Assembly (NCBI GenBank): GCA_002307035.1
Contig: DBTL01000146.1
Coordinates: forward strand, 36,092 to 100,091
Direction: 5' to 3'
DNA from: Bacteroides sp. UBA1317
GTDB lineage: Bacteria; Bacteroidota; Bacteroidia; Bacteroidales; Bacteroidaceae
Length of the DNA stretch: 64,000 bases
Of this stretch, positions 48,273 through 58,040 are shown piece after piece. Below the pieces are notes generated by a model, which had not been told where the DNA came from, ran no database searches, and saw only the letters and a list, made by a program, of their open reading frames with translations. The position numbers were made by a program, and so were the translations under genes. How positions within the stretch are numbered: the first letter of the stretch is position 1; each line of letters opens with the position of its first letter.

Positions 48273-49190
48273 TTAAAATCTTGAGCCGGCACCGCCTCCG
48301 CCTCCCATACCTCCACCGAAGCTTCCACCACTGAATCCTCCGCCTCCGGAGCCAAAGCTACCTCCGCCGATTCCTCCGATGAATGGACCACCTCCACCAC
48401 CTCCACGATAATTGTCGTCGTAAGATTGTTGGCGGCGTACCACCTTATGGCCGCAGTTCAAGCATGTATATACTACGTCTTCTGTTTTTACACCGTTTCG
48501 TTTTGATACCAGGCTAGTGCTGCTACGTTGCAATTTATGTTTGCCACACTTTGGACAACGGGCACTCGCCCATACAGCCAAAAAGCTGGTTAATCCACCT
48601 ATTACAACAAATCCGATGATGGCGATAAACAAGAAAAGACTTCCGCCTTCACCTCCCGATTCCTCTTCATCGTTAACCATCGACCCGTCTAATCGGCCGC
48701 AGACAGCATTGATACCGGCTACCATACCACTGTTCCAGTCACCATTCTTCAAGTAAGGAATCATCTCTTTTGTTTGAATACGCTTGCATATAGCATCCGG
48801 TAAATCTCCCTCCAATCCGTATCCTGTGTAGAATTGTATGCAGCGTTGGTCAGTAACCAGTAGAATGACTAGTCCATTGTCTTTTCCTTTTTTGCCTACT
48901 CCCCATTTATTTAATAGTTGGTGGGAGAAGTCGAAACAATCAGCTTCACCGATAGAAGGGAGCACAGCAACAACTGTCTCGATGCCTGTTTTCTTTTCAA
49001 GAGCATAGAGCATTCTGTCAATAGAATCGGTCGCAGCTTCCGAAAGAATACCTTCCGGATTGCATACATACCTCATCTTGTTTTGCAAATGCACTTTAGG
49101 TATGTTGTCTACTGTATATATTTTCTCTTGTGCTTGTACCGAAAAGAACAAGCATAGAAAAAGAATCAGTGTCGTGGTATGTTTCATCAC
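48273..49190 (-). CDS. TPM-domain membrane protein with Gly-rich tail
   Basis: 305 residues. A signal peptide (MMKHTTTLILFLCLFFSVQA) precedes a TPM domain (about 40-160; VCNPEGILSEAATDSIDRML, LVTDQRCIQFYTGYGLEGDLPD). A membrane segment follows (SLFLFIAIIGFVVIGGLTSFLAVWA), then a zinc-ribbon-like part with CPKC and CLNC, and a glycine-rich tail (GGGFSGGSFGGGMGGGGG). TPM proteins act in the envelope; the plant relative takes part in photosystem repair. It forms a pair with lemA. A TAGGTTTG -7 box lies at 49208-49215. Confidence 0.9.
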   Translation of the reverse strand: MMKHTTTLILFLCLFFSVQAQEKIYTVDNIPKVHLQNKMRYVCNPEGILSEAATDSIDRMLYALEKKTGIETVVAVLPSIGEADCFDFSHQLLNKWGVGKKGKDNGLVILLVTDQRCIQFYTGYGLEGDLPDAICKRIQTKEMIPYLKNGDWNSGMVAGINAVCGRLDGSMVNDEEESGGEGGSLFLFIAIIGFVVIGGLTSFLAVWASARCPKCGKHKLQRSSTSLVSKRNGVKTEDVVYTCLNCGHKVVRRQQSYDDNYRGGGGGGPFIGGIGGGSFGSGGGGFSGGSFGGGMGGGGGAGSRF

Positions 49191-49304
49191 AATTCAATTT
49201 GTTTTTGCAAACCTACATAAAAAGATGGAATAATAAAGCGTGCTGACTGAAAAAAGATGAATCTCAATGTAGTGTCTGGCTTCGTAATGTAGCTATTTAT
49301 CAAT

Positions 49305-50255
49305 TTATTGGATGTACTTGTCTACGAAATGTCCGACTGTTGCAGTGTAAACTCTTTGATTCTCCAGATAAGAAACAGCATGCTTGGCTCCGGGTACTAT
49401 CCATAGCTCTTTGGGTTCGGGCTTGCTGTCAAAAAGCGTGTAAGCCATTTGCGTGGGTACATACGTGTCTGCATCTCCATGAATAAATAGCATCGGAAGG
49501 TGACATTTTTTCACTTGGTTCAAGGCCGATGCTTCCTTGAATCCCCATCCGTACTTCATTTTGCACAATGCACTCGAAAAATAGAGTAGAGGGAAGGGAG
49601 GAAGGTTGAATTGTTCTTTAATCTCTTTCGAGAACTCGTCCCATACGCTTGTATATCCGCAATCTTCAACGAAGCACTTTACGTAGGTTGGTTGCTGCTC
49701 CCCCGATACCATCATAGTAGTTGCTGCTCCCATTGATATTCCATGTACCACCATTCTTGTGCTGTCTCCATAGATGTGCTGAGCCACATTCATCCATTCC
49801 ATTACATCCAGACGGTCCTTCCATCCCATCTGTATGGCGTTGCCTTCACTTCGACCATGATATTGCAAGTCGGGTAGGAGAATGTTGTAATGCAAATCAT
49901 GGTTGTACAGATAACCGATGTGCATCATGCGGATAGCATTGTCTGTGTAACCATGAACGATAACCGCCGTTTTTGCAGTAGGCTGTGGAGCGGCAATGTA
50001 GTATGCATGCAGGCGTAAACCCGCTTTGTTATTTATAAACGTATCCTTCAGAGCACTCGCCTGGTTCAAACTATCCACCCATGCTTCCATAAACGGATAC
50101 TTGGCATACATCACTTTGTAAGAGCCGGCTTCATCTTTTCCCCGATTATCAGGAGTCAGAGAATAGTTGAGCATATAGAAACCGGCAGCCGTTACTCCGC
50201 CAGTCAATACTAGCACGATGCCAATAACACTATAAATAAGCCATTTACGCTTCAT
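49305..50255 (-). CDS. Membrane-anchored alpha/beta hydrolase
   Basis: 316 residues from MKRKWLIYSVIG; a Met 15 codons upstream would overlap aroE. One N-terminal membrane segment is followed by an alpha/beta-hydrolase fold: VIVHGYTDN (oxyanion), the nucleophile in VVHGISMGAA, Asp in IHGDADTYVP, and His in GAKHAVSYL. Substrate unknown; probably faces the periplasm. It is 23 bases after aroE and likely shares its transcript. Confidence 0.88.
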   Translation of the reverse strand: MKRKWLIYSVIGIVLVLTGGVTAAGFYMLNYSLTPDNRGKDEAGSYKVMYAKYPFMEAWVDSLNQASALKDTFINNKAGLRLHAYYIAAPQPTAKTAVIVHGYTDNAIRMMHIGYLYNHDLHYNILLPDLQYHGRSEGNAIQMGWKDRLDVMEWMNVAQHIYGDSTRMVVHGISMGAATTMMVSGEQQPTYVKCFVEDCGYTSVWDEFSKEIKEQFNLPPFPLLYFSSALCKMKYGWGFKEASALNQVKKCHLPMLFIHGDADTYVPTQMAYTLFDSKPEPKELWIVPGAKHAVSYLENQRVYTATVGHFVDKYIQ

Positions 50256-50278
50256 ACCAATATATATTTTATTTTGGA

Positions 50279-51019
50279 TTATTTCTGCCAGATTTCCCAA
50301 GCAGCAAAAGCTTGTAGCAATAGCATCTCTAAGCCATTCTTCGTTGTAGCTCCTTGTGCTTCTCCCTTTTTCATGAAGAGAGTTACATTGGGGTTGTATA
50401 GCAAGTCATATAAAAGGTGTTCTGAAGTCAGATGTTCATAAGGAATATTGGGGCAAACATCCGCTTTGGGATACATACCTACCGGGGTACAGTTCACTAT
50501 AACGGTGTATTCTTTGATGATCTCAGGAGTGAGCTCCTCGTAAGAGTACATGCCGAACCGAGTTCTACGTGACACGAATTTACCTTCAATACCTAATTTC
50601 TTCAGTCCGTGAAAAACAGCTTTTGAAGCTCCGCCGGTGCCCAATATCAATGCTTTGTGATGATGAGGCTGTAGCAGTGGTTGGATGGATTGCGTAAAAC
50701 CGATGATGTCTGAGTTGTAGCCAACCAGTTTCACCTTTCCCTTTTCGCGGATGATTTTTATCACATTCACTGCACCAATCGCTATCGTGTCTTTGTCGAC
50801 CTCATCGAGAAAAGAAAGAACCTGTTCTTTATAAGGAATAGTAACGTTGAGGCCGCATAGGTTGGGATTCTCTTCAATTACTCCCATGAACTCGTTAATG
50901 TTCGGAATCTCAAAGTTAACATATTCCGCATCGATACCTTCCGAACTGAATTTTTCATTGAAATATCCGATGGAAAACGAATGTTTAAGCGGATATCCTA
51001 TTAAGCCGTACTTTTGCAT
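50279..51019 (-). CDS. aroE: Shikimate dehydrogenase
   Basis: 246 residues, a little shorter than E. coli AroE (272). It reduces 3-dehydroshikimate with NADPH in aromatic synthesis. Substrate-binding LIGYPLKHSFSIGYFN at the start, the catalytic Lys in LNVTIPYKEQVLSFLDE, and NADP-binding ALILGTGGASKAVFHGL near 125 are present. It lies 22 bases after ubiE. Confidence 0.95.
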   Translation of the reverse strand: MQKYGLIGYPLKHSFSIGYFNEKFSSEGIDAEYVNFEIPNINEFMGVIEENPNLCGLNVTIPYKEQVLSFLDEVDKDTIAIGAVNVIKIIREKGKVKLVGYNSDIIGFTQSIQPLLQPHHHKALILGTGGASKAVFHGLKKLGIEGKFVSRRTRFGMYSYEELTPEIIKEYTVIVNCTPVGMYPKADVCPNIPYEHLTSEHLLYDLLYNPNVTLFMKKGEAQGATTKNGLEMLLLQAFAAWEIWQK

Positions 51020-51041
51020 AGGGGATTGTATTAAGTTTTGA

Positions 51042-51779
51042 TTATTTGGTCGCTGTGTATAGAGTGCAAATGCCGAATGTTAGTCTTTTAAAGCTAACCT
51101 TGCTGAATCCGGCCTGTGTTATCACATTCTTCATCACTTCCCCTTGCGGGAAGGCCTGAATGGTGCGGGGCAGGTAAGTATATGCGCTATTGTCTCTGGA
51201 GAGTAACTTGCCAAGAACGGGAATGACAACTTTAGAATAAATGGCAAACAATTGTTTCATTGGGAAGCGGTCGGGAGTGGTGAGTTCCAGAATGACGAGA
51301 TGTCCCTCTTTTCGGAGCACTCTGTGCATTTCTGTCAATCCCTTATCCAAATCTTCAAAATTGCGAATACCGAATGCCACAGTGATGGCATCAAAACTGT
51401 TTGCTTCAAACGAGAGAGAGGTACAGTCTTCCCGGGCAAAACTTATTTTGCCCGAGAGACCTTCCTTTTTTACTTTTTCTCTTCCCACATTCATCATCCC
51501 TTCTGATATGTCTGTCCCGATAAGTTCCTGAGGGTGCAACTTGCGGCAGGCCAGAATGGCAAAATCTCCTGTTCCCGTAGCCACATCCATGATGCGTTGC
51601 GGTGCAAAAGGTTTGAGCCAATTGATCGCCTTTCGCCTCCACATCTTGTCAATACCCATTGACAGAGCATGGTTCAGCAAGTCATACTTGTGAGCGATGT
51701 TGTCGAACATTTGTTCTACTTGTCGGCCTTTACGGCCATCATCGCCATAAGGTTTGATGTTTTCCTGGGGATAGTTCAT
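51042..51779 (-). CDS. ubiE: Demethylmenaquinone methyltransferase
   Basis: 245 residues of the UbiE/MenG family. It puts the last methyl group on menaquinone using SAM. Class I methyltransferase motifs are [16 protein letters not shown] (near 64) and [26 protein letters not shown]. This would act after MenA (12009-12905). Its start overlaps the end of purC by 4 bases (coupling). Confidence 0.96.
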   Translation of the reverse strand: MNYPQENIKPYGDDGRKGRQVEQMFDNIAHKYDLLNHALSMGIDKMWRRKAINWLKPFAPQRIMDVATGTGDFAILACRKLHPQELIGTDISEGMMNVGREKVKKEGLSGKISFAREDCTSLSFEANSFDAITVAFGIRNFEDLDKGLTEMHRVLRKEGHLVILELTTPDRFPMKQLFAIYSKVVIPVLGKLLSRDNSAYTYLPRTIQAFPQGEVMKNVITQAGFSKVSFKRLTFGICTLYTATK

Positions 51780-52723
51780 TTTTTCAAAAACTCAGTAATA
51801 TTTTTCTCGATACGAGCAGCTACATCTTCAGTCGTCACTTTGTTGAATTTCTCTCCAACGATGTGCTCATACAGTTCAATATAGCGTTCAGAAACCGAAG
51901 TTACATATTCATCTGTCATTTCAGGAACCTGCTGACCGGCTTTCCCCATGAAGTTGTTCTCTATGAGCCATTGGCGTACAAATTCTTTAGACAGTTGTCT
52001 TTGAGCTTCACCTTTGGCAAATCTCTCTTCGTAACCATCCGCATAGAAGTACCGTGAAGAATCGGGGGTATGTATTTCGTCGATGAGATAAACTTTGCCC
52101 TCTTTCTTTCCAAACTCATATTTAGTGTCTACTAATATCAATCCCTTTTCGTCAGCCATTTCCGTTCCACGTTGAAAGAGTGCATACGTATATTTCTCCA
52201 TCAGTTCGTAATCTTCCTTGCTTACGATACCCTGTTCAAGAATTTCCTCCTTCGAGATGTTCTCATCATGCCCTTCGTCCGCTTTCGTTGTCGGAGTGAT
52301 AATCGGAGTAGGGAATTTCTGATTTTCCTTCATACCATCAGGCAAAGCAACCCCGCAAAGATTACGGCATCCAGCTTCATATTCTCTCCACGCACTACCG
52401 GTAAGATATCCGCGAATAATCATTTCCACACGGAATCCTTCACATTTGATACCTACAGTAACCATTGGGTCGGGAGAAGCAATCTTCCAGTTCGGAACGA
52501 TGTCTGCCGTAGCATCCAGAAACTTTGCAGCTATCTGGTTCAATACTTGTCCTTTGAAAGGAATACCTTTTGGTAAAACAACATCGAATGCCGAAATACG
52601 ATCACTGGCTACCATGACGAGCACCTCGTCATTTATGTTGTACACGTCACGCACTTTTCCGTGATACACACTTTTTTGTCCCGGAAAGTTGAAATCTGTT
52701 TTTACTAATGCTTTCATATTCAT
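51776..52723 (-). CDS. purC: Phosphoribosylaminoimidazole-succinocarboxamide synthase
   Basis: 315 residues, the longer SAICAR-synthase form. It joins aspartate to CAIR in purine synthesis. The start [14 protein letters not shown] binds ATP, and the SAICAR signatures [22 protein letters not shown] (here [14 protein letters not shown]) and [13 protein letters not shown] are present. It lies between phoH (1-base overlap) and ubiE (4-base overlap). Confidence 0.96.
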   Translation of the reverse strand: MNMKALVKTDFNFPGQKSVYHGKVRDVYNINDEVLVMVASDRISAFDVVLPKGIPFKGQVLNQIAAKFLDATADIVPNWKIASPDPMVTVGIKCEGFRVEMIIRGYLTGSAWREYEAGCRNLCGVALPDGMKENQKFPTPIITPTTKADEGHDENISKEEILEQGIVSKEDYELMEKYTYALFQRGTEMADEKGLILVDTKYEFGKKEGKVYLIDEIHTPDSSRYFYADGYEERFAKGEAQRQLSKEFVRQWLIENNFMGKAGQQVPEMTDEYVTSVSERYIELYEHIVGEKFNKVTTEDVAARIEKNITEFLKK

Positions 52724-53733
52724 TACAAATTACTATTTACTACATTCAAACGATATTTCTTTTCTTCTTCTATTCTCTTGTTGCGATCCTCTTTTACTTC
52801 CTTGTCGAACTTTTCATAAGCATCTACAATGCGCTCTACCAGTTTGTGACGCACAATGTCTTTCTTATTTAGCTCCACAAAACAGATTCCCTTCACCCCC
52901 TTTAGAATTTTCATGGCCTGTACTAAGCCCGAAGTCTGAGAAGACGGTAAGTCAATCTGCGTCATATCTCCCGTTACGATCATCTTTGTATTCATGCCCA
53001 TGCGGGTGAGGAACATTTTAATCTGTTGAGCAGTGGTGTTTTGAGCTTCGTCCAGAATAACCACCGCATCGTTTAGTGTTCTTCCGCGCATAAAAGCCAA
53101 CGGAGCTATCTGAATGATGTTTAACTCCATATACTCCTTTAGCTTTGCAGCCGGAATCATATCCTGTAGTGCATCGTAGAGTGGTTGCAGATACGGATCT
53201 ATCTTTTCTTTCATATCGCCTGGTAGAAAGCCCAGTTTTTCACCTGCTTCCACAGCCGGACGACTCAGAATAATCTTCTTTATTTCTTTTTCCTTCAAGG
53301 CTCTTACGGCAAGAGCGATTGCTGTGTACGTTTTCCCCGATCCGGCAGGACCTATTGCAAAGACCATATCATTCTTGGCGAATCCTTCCACTAGTTTCAG
53401 TTGATTTTCACTTCGTGGAATGATGGGCTTGCCGGTAACGCTGAATACAATGACATTTCCCACTTTCTCTGCTTGTGGTGCGTTTCCTTTTACTATGTCA
53501 ATAATGACCTCCTCTTTCAGGGAGTTATACTGTGCACAATATTTCTCGAGTGCGATGATGTTTTCTTCGAAAGCACACATCTCTTCTTCGTCGCCCAACA
53601 CCTTGATCACATTTCCTCTGGCTACTATTCTAAGCTTCGGATACAAGGCCTTAATTAATTGTACGTTGGCGTTATTCACGCCATAAAAGATAACAGGATC
53701 AATATCCTCAAGAACAATCAGCTTTTCTATCAT
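52723..53733 (-). CDS. phoH: PhoH-family ATPase
   Basis: 336 residues. The P-loop is [14 protein letters not shown] near residue 132, Walker B is VVILDEAQN, and the [16 protein letters not shown] stretch is the PhoH signature. The N-terminal third is the extra domain of the PhoH-like (YbeZ) group, which links to rRNA processing with YbeY. It heads the phoH-purC-ubiE-aroE run. A TAAATTTG -7 box lies at 53818-53825 on the minus strand. Confidence 0.94.
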   Translation of the reverse strand: MIEKLIVLEDIDPVIFYGVNNANVQLIKALYPKLRIVARGNVIKVLGDEEEMCAFEENIIALEKYCAQYNSLKEEVIIDIVKGNAPQAEKVGNVIVFSVTGKPIIPRSENQLKLVEGFAKNDMVFAIGPAGSGKTYTAIALAVRALKEKEIKKIILSRPAVEAGEKLGFLPGDMKEKIDPYLQPLYDALQDMIPAAKLKEYMELNIIQIAPLAFMRGRTLNDAVVILDEAQNTTAQQIKMFLTRMGMNTKMIVTGDMTQIDLPSSQTSGLVQAMKILKGVKGICFVELNKKDIVRHKLVERIVDAYEKFDKEVKEDRNKRIEEEKKYRLNVVNSNL

Positions 53734-53934
53734 TAAATGTATTTAAGGGTTGAATTGTTTGCTCACCGAACAGTTCATCTCGCCGGGATAATAGGATCGT
53801 TCAGCTTAAAACGCCTGCAAATTTAATCAATCGCCCGAACATTTTTATAGTTATTTACCAATTAATTTGCAGAGCATTTTCGGTTAATAGGTGATTTCGC
53901 TATATTTGCACTGTGAAAACAGATAAACAGAAAC

Positions 53935-54627
53935 ATGCGAAAGTTAAAGCCCCGTTACCGTAATCTAGCATATCTTCTATTTTTTGTACTCTTTGTTGGT
54001 GTCATAGTAGTGGTATTTCCGAGTGGCAAAAAGGATATGTCTTTGAGGTTAAACAATCCACGAAACATACGTGGTGTGATTAGTTATAAACGATCTTTTG
54101 GAGATTTAAATGATGTACAACTTGCAGCAGCAAGAACCAACGGCATTGTACCGCTGGACGATCGTGATGCAGTAGGGGCATTGGGCGATAAGTTGGTGCA
54201 TTTGTCTAATAATGATTTTTATTCCATTGATTCGCTTACGCACTCCATGCCCTATCTGGTGCCTCGTGCGAGCGAGCTATTGAGTACTATCGGGTCAAAC
54301 TTCCTCGATTCTCTCGATTCTAAAGGCCTTAACCCTAACCGTATTGTGGTCACTTCCATACTTCGCACTCGTCATGATGTGAACCGCCTGCGCCGTCGCA
54401 ATGGAAATGCATCCGAGAACTCTGCTCATTTTTATGGCACTACTTTTGATATAAGTTGGAAACGTTTTAATAAGATAGAAGATGAAACCGGTCGCCCTTT
54501 TCAAGACGTTAGTTCTGATACCCTAAAACTCGTTCTCTCCGAAGTGCTCAATGATATGCGCTTAGCTGAAAAATGCTATGTGAAGTACGAACTTAAACAA
54601 GGCTGCTTTCATATTACGGCGAGATAA
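53935..54627 (+). CDS. DUF5715 protein, possible LAS-type (M15-like) peptidase
   Basis: 230 residues. One N-terminal membrane segment (LAYLLFFVLFVGVIVVVF). The C-terminal half has SAHFYGTTFDISW (about 160-172) and CFHITAR at the very end. These resemble the SxHxxGxxxD and final His of D-Ala-D-Ala-type metallopeptidases, so zinc hydrolysis of cell-wall peptide is possible (inference). The family is annotated as DUF5715 in Bacteroides. A TATATTTG -7 box lies at 53901-53908. Convergent with the AAA ATPase gene, with a 10-base gap. Confidence 0.78.
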   Translation: MRKLKPRYRNLAYLLFFVLFVGVIVVVFPSGKKDMSLRLNNPRNIRGVISYKRSFGDLNDVQLAAARTNGIVPLDDRDAVGALGDKLVHLSNNDFYSIDSLTHSMPYLVPRASELLSTIGSNFLDSLDSKGLNPNRIVVTSILRTRHDVNRLRRRNGNASENSAHFYGTTFDISWKRFNKIEDETGRPFQDVSSDTLKLVLSEVLNDMRLAEKCYVKYELKQGCFHITAR

Positions 54628-54637
54628 ATTTTTGAAC

Positions 54638-55807
54638 TTAATAACTCATCCCGAATTGCCACAGAGGAATGACATTGGCATAGCCAAATTCGATGTCATC
54701 CTTCACAATGAACCCTTTGTCTACTTCCTGAATTTGTTTTTGCCCCTTAGCCTTCCCTCCAACTTCGAAAGTCATGTCTTCAATTAAAAAGTCAGAGACT
54801 GGCGATGCAATTACATCAGAGTGAATTCTTGTTTGATTGAGAAAAAAGGTTTCTCTTATATTACCGATGTTTGAAGTCTCCTGTGCCAGGTTGTAAATCA
54901 GATTCGTGTTATCTAAATAAATCTTATCCACTTTCCCCAGTCCGCGTATTCCTCCTGTGGCATCCCGTAATTGAGCTATCAGTCCGGCCTCTTCTATATA
55001 AAGACAATAGTCTGCAATGTTATTTCTACTGGCCCCTAGCATTGTAGCTATATTGCTGATATTTGGCTTGAAAGGTACGCTTTTAGCGATGATGGCCAAA
55101 AGTTGCTTTAATTTTCGGCCGGTGGAAACATGCATGTCTGCATATTGTGGTATGTCCGATTCTAAAGTTTGGCTGATGATTTGTTGCAGTCGTATCTTAT
55201 AATCATCTTCTATGGCAAAGGGATAATATCCCTTTTTCAAATAATCTTCAAACAGAGGCAAAGGATGCTCCAGTTGAGGCACTTCCACTTTATGTTCCAT
55301 TATCTCTTTTAGTGTGTGGCTCTCAGTTGTGATGTGATGAAACAATTGCAGGTATTCTCTAAAAGACAATCCTTGCATCTTATACATAATAGCCCGTCTA
55401 CTCAAATCAGCTGCACCTTTATTGATGTCCAACACAGAAGAACCGGTGAAAAACACCTGTAGTTCAGGATGATAATCATAAATAAGTTTTAGCTCTTTAG
55501 ACCAATCCTTATACTTGTGTATTTCATCAATAAACAGATGGGTACCCCCTTTTTTGCTGAACATGTCGGCAAGATCCAGCAACCTGTGATCAGCAAAATA
55601 AAAGTCTTCGGCAGTAACATACAACGTTTTGTTGATATCCAGATCCTTCTTGATATGTTGCAATACCAGCGTCGTTTTACCTACACCCCTGGGGCCGGTA
55701 AGTCCAATCATTCTACTATTCCAATTAATGTCGGAATAGATATATCTGAGGAAATCAGATTTCGATTCTCTCAGAAGTTTCCGGTAATATTCATATAACT
55801 TTTCCAT
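54638..55807 (-). CDS. AAA ATPase with DUF4143 domain
   Basis: 389 residues. The P-loop is GPRGVGKTTLVLQHI (about 38-52), and the Walker B-like HLFIDEIHKYKDW follows. The C-terminal DUF4143 part has a winged-helix-like stretch (ISNIATMLGASRNNIADYCLYIEEAGLI), then GLGKVDKIYLDNTNLIYNL. These ATPases are scattered in Bacteroides genomes; the role is unknown. A TATCTTTG -7 box lies at 55827-55834, under palindromic operators (55840-55891), so it is probably repressed. Confidence 0.85.
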   Translation of the reverse strand: MEKLYEYYRKLLRESKSDFLRYIYSDINWNSRMIGLTGPRGVGKTTLVLQHIKKDLDINKTLYVTAEDFYFADHRLLDLADMFSKKGGTHLFIDEIHKYKDWSKELKLIYDYHPELQVFFTGSSVLDINKGAADLSRRAIMYKMQGLSFREYLQLFHHITTESHTLKEIMEHKVEVPQLEHPLPLFEDYLKKGYYPFAIEDDYKIRLQQIISQTLESDIPQYADMHVSTGRKLKQLLAIIAKSVPFKPNISNIATMLGASRNNIADYCLYIEEAGLIAQLRDATGGIRGLGKVDKIYLDNTNLIYNLAQETSNIGNIRETFFLNQTRIHSDVIASPVSDFLIEDMTFEVGGKAKGQKQIQEVDKGFIVKDDIEFGYANVIPLWQFGMSY

Positions 55808-55839
55808 ATCACAGCAATTATAAATACAAAGATAGTTTA

Positions 55840-55891
55840 TTTTGCACTGTTACAGTGCAAAATCCAAAGAAATATGCACTATGACAGTGCA
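55840..55891. promoter_or_regulatory. Twin palindromic operator sites before the AAA/DUF4143 gene
   Basis: Site 1 TTTTGCACTGT-T-ACAGTGCAAAA (55840-55862) is a perfect 11-bp inverted repeat; site 2 (55875-55891) is TGCACTATGACAGTGCA. Both fit TGCACTRTKACAGTGCA, and the starts lie 32 bases apart, close to three helix turns. Site 1 covers the expected -33 region of the minus-strand promoter (-7 box 55827-55834). Confidence 0.7.
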
Positions 55892-55949
55892 ATGCTTTTG
55901 TTGGTAGTCTTTATTATTGACAAATTCGTGTTTTGTCAGGCATCATATG

Positions 55950-56053
55950 ACTTCAGCGTGTTGAATGTCCGAGATCAGCGTGTTGAATGTACGTTTTCAA
56001 CACGCTGATCTCGGACATTCAACAAACCCCTCTCACAAGGCCTGTAGCGATAG
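55950..56053 (+). repeat. Intergenic palindromic repeat, copy 3
   Basis: AGCGTGTTGAA occurs twice and TTCAACACGCT once; CGAGATCAGCGTGTTGAA pairs with TTCAACACGCTGATCTCG across a short loop. It ends with CCCCTCTCACAAGGCCTGTAG. With the twin operator it fills the gap 55808-56118, apart from about 60 AT-rich bases in which I see nothing. Confidence 0.78.
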
Positions 56054-56118
56054 GTGTGTTATCTTTACATTTGCTCTCTTTCGTTGATTGGTAGTGATGA
56101 AAAATAGGAGAATGATCG

Positions 56119-56149
56119 TTTGCATATATTGAATTAATCTCTATTTTTG
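56119..56149 (+). promoter_or_regulatory. Bacteroides promoter for the arginine operon (TTTG-N19-TATTTTTG)
   Basis: TTTG (56119-56122), 19 bases, TATTTTTG (56142-56149). Both boxes match exactly, 18 bases before the ATG at 56168. Confidence 0.75.
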
Positions 56150-56167
56150 CATAAAAAAGGAAAATAT

Positions 56168-57088
56168 ATGCAGTTGCGAATAAATAATGAAACGTCTACG
56201 TTAAGGGCTGTTGTGTTGGGACAGCCCGGATCTATAGGGAAAACGCCTACGCTGGAAGAGACCTATGATGCTAAGTCATACGAATCTGTAGTAAAGGGCA
56301 TATATCCCAAAGAAGAGGATGTTTTTAAAGAGATGTCCATGTTCGAAAGAGTTTTAACACGCTACAATGTGCAGGTGTATCGGCCTTGGACGTTGGAGAA
56401 TTGCAATCAGATATTTGCGCGTGATGTCGGATTTGTGATCAATGATAAAATCATCGTATCCAATATCATACCCGATCGCGAAGATGAAAAAGAGGCCTAT
56501 GAAACCATTTACGATCAAATAGCCTATAATAAGATCTTTAATCTACCCGAAAAGGCGCATGTGGAAGGAGGAGATGTGGTGCTGTATAATGACATGGTTT
56601 TTGTCGGTCTTTACGAGCAACCCGACTATAGCCAAATGAAGACAGCACGCACTAATCGTTATGCTCTAAACTTTTTGCAAGAAATTTGTCCGGAGAAGAC
56701 CTTTATTCCGTTTGAGCTTAAAAAGCATAACACCGATCCGGGAGAAGGCATCTTGCACCTTGACTGCACCTTGATGCCCGTGGGACATGGGAAGGCTATC
56801 GTATATAAAGATGGATTTCTGAATGCAGATTCCTACAAACAGATTGTTGATATTTTCGGCCATGAAAATCTGTTTGAGATAACTCGTAGCGAGATGTACC
56901 ATATGTATACCAACGTATTTTCCCTTTCACCTACAGTTGTGGTCAGCGAAGAGCGTTTCGAACGCCTTAACCGCCATTTGGAAGATGTATGGGGATTCAC
57001 TGTAGAACGAGTTCCTTATTATGAAATTTCCAAGATGGGAGGATTGTTGCGCTGTTCTACTCTACCACTTGTTCGGGATAACGACTAA
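56168..57088 (+). CDS. Arginine deiminase-like amidinohydrolase
   Basis: 306 residues from MQLRINNETS; the upstream in-frame Met at 56147 lies inside the -7 box and is rejected. It has the guanidino-modifying enzyme layout: FARDVGF, EGGD (133-136), His197 in ILHLDCTLMP, and the nucleophile Cys296 in LLRCSTLP. Enzymes of this type hydrolyse arginine to citrulline and ammonia, or transfer amidino groups. With a CtlX-like gene and ornithine aminotransferase just downstream, arginine deiminase activity is likely (inference). Length is shorter than classical ArcA (about 406). Confidence 0.85.
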   Translation: MQLRINNETSTLRAVVLGQPGSIGKTPTLEETYDAKSYESVVKGIYPKEEDVFKEMSMFERVLTRYNVQVYRPWTLENCNQIFARDVGFVINDKIIVSNIIPDREDEKEAYETIYDQIAYNKIFNLPEKAHVEGGDVVLYNDMVFVGLYEQPDYSQMKTARTNRYALNFLQEICPEKTFIPFELKKHNTDPGEGILHLDCTLMPVGHGKAIVYKDGFLNADSYKQIVDIFGHENLFEITRSEMYHMYTNVFSLSPTVVVSEERFERLNRHLEDVWGFTVERVPYYEISKMGGLLRCSTLPLVRDND

Positions 57089-57102
57089 TAACTGAATACA
57101 GC

Positions 57103-58029
57103 ATGACTTCGAATATATTAATGATAGAACCGGTGGCATTCGGCTTCAATGAAGAAACTGCTGCCAATAATTACTTTCAACAGTTCGATCAGACTCCGGC
57201 AGATCGCATACAAGCTGCTGCGCAACAAGAGTTTGCTGCAATGGTAGCGAAGTTGCGTGCTAAGGGAGTCAATGTTATTTCAATTCCCGATACACTAGAA
57301 CCTAGAACGCCCGACTCTGTTTTTCCTAATAATTGGGTGAGTTTTCACCAAGACGGAAGAGTCGTGTTGTATCCCATGTTTGCTCCTAACCGACGGGCAG
57401 AGAGGCGTGACGATATCCTTCAGATAATTCAACACAAAGGTTTTCAGGTCAAAGAAATAGTAGATTATACAAAGGCTGAAGATGAGGCTCGATACCTTGA
57501 AGGCACGGGTAGCATGGTACTCGATAGAGAGGCACGGATTGCCTATGCTGTTTTGTCGGAGAGAACAGACCAAGAATTATTGGCTACCTTCTGTCGTGAT
57601 TTTGGCTATACTTCTTGTTGCTTTCATGCCATGCAGCATGTCGATGGCAAGCGTTTACCCATTTACCACACCAATGTGATGATGTGTGTAGCCGATAAAT
57701 ATGCTGTTGTTTGCTTCGATTCGATGGACGACTTCAATGAACGCGAGGCCCTTCGTAATCAATTGAAAGCTTCGGGAAAAGAAGTGATTGTTGAGCTAAC
57801 CGAAGCACAGATTCACCGTTTTGCCGGAAACATGTTGCAAGTGAAAAACAAAGAAGAAATTCCATTATTGGTACTATCACAAACTGCCTATGATGCACTT
57901 AATCCGAATCAGATAGCTGATTTGGCCTCTTTCAATGAATTGGTGACGGTCAATATTCCTACTATTGAACGTTATGGGGGCGGCAGTGCGCGATGCATGA
58001 TGGCTGAAATCTATAATATAACTCTTTAA
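57103..58029 (+). CDS. ctlX: CtlX-like citrulline hydrolase
   Basis: 308 residues, a second member of the amidinotransferase fold. Catalytic residues are Glu133 in [11 protein letters not shown], His189 in YHTNVMM, and Cys298 in [22 protein letters not shown] follows the substrate loop. The family is known as ctlX, hydrolysing citrulline to ornithine, CO2 and ammonia. It starts 14 bases after the deiminase-like gene and precedes ornithine aminotransferase by 11, so its product would feed the next step. Confidence 0.85.
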   Translation: MTSNILMIEPVAFGFNEETAANNYFQQFDQTPADRIQAAAQQEFAAMVAKLRAKGVNVISIPDTLEPRTPDSVFPNNWVSFHQDGRVVLYPMFAPNRRAERRDDILQIIQHKGFQVKEIVDYTKAEDEARYLEGTGSMVLDREARIAYAVLSERTDQELLATFCRDFGYTSCCFHAMQHVDGKRLPIYHTNVMMCVADKYAVVCFDSMDDFNEREALRNQLKASGKEVIVELTEAQIHRFAGNMLQVKNKEEIPLLVLSQTAYDALNPNQIADLASFNELVTVNIPTIERYGGGSARCMMAEIYNITL

Positions 58030-58040
58030 AAGATACAAAT

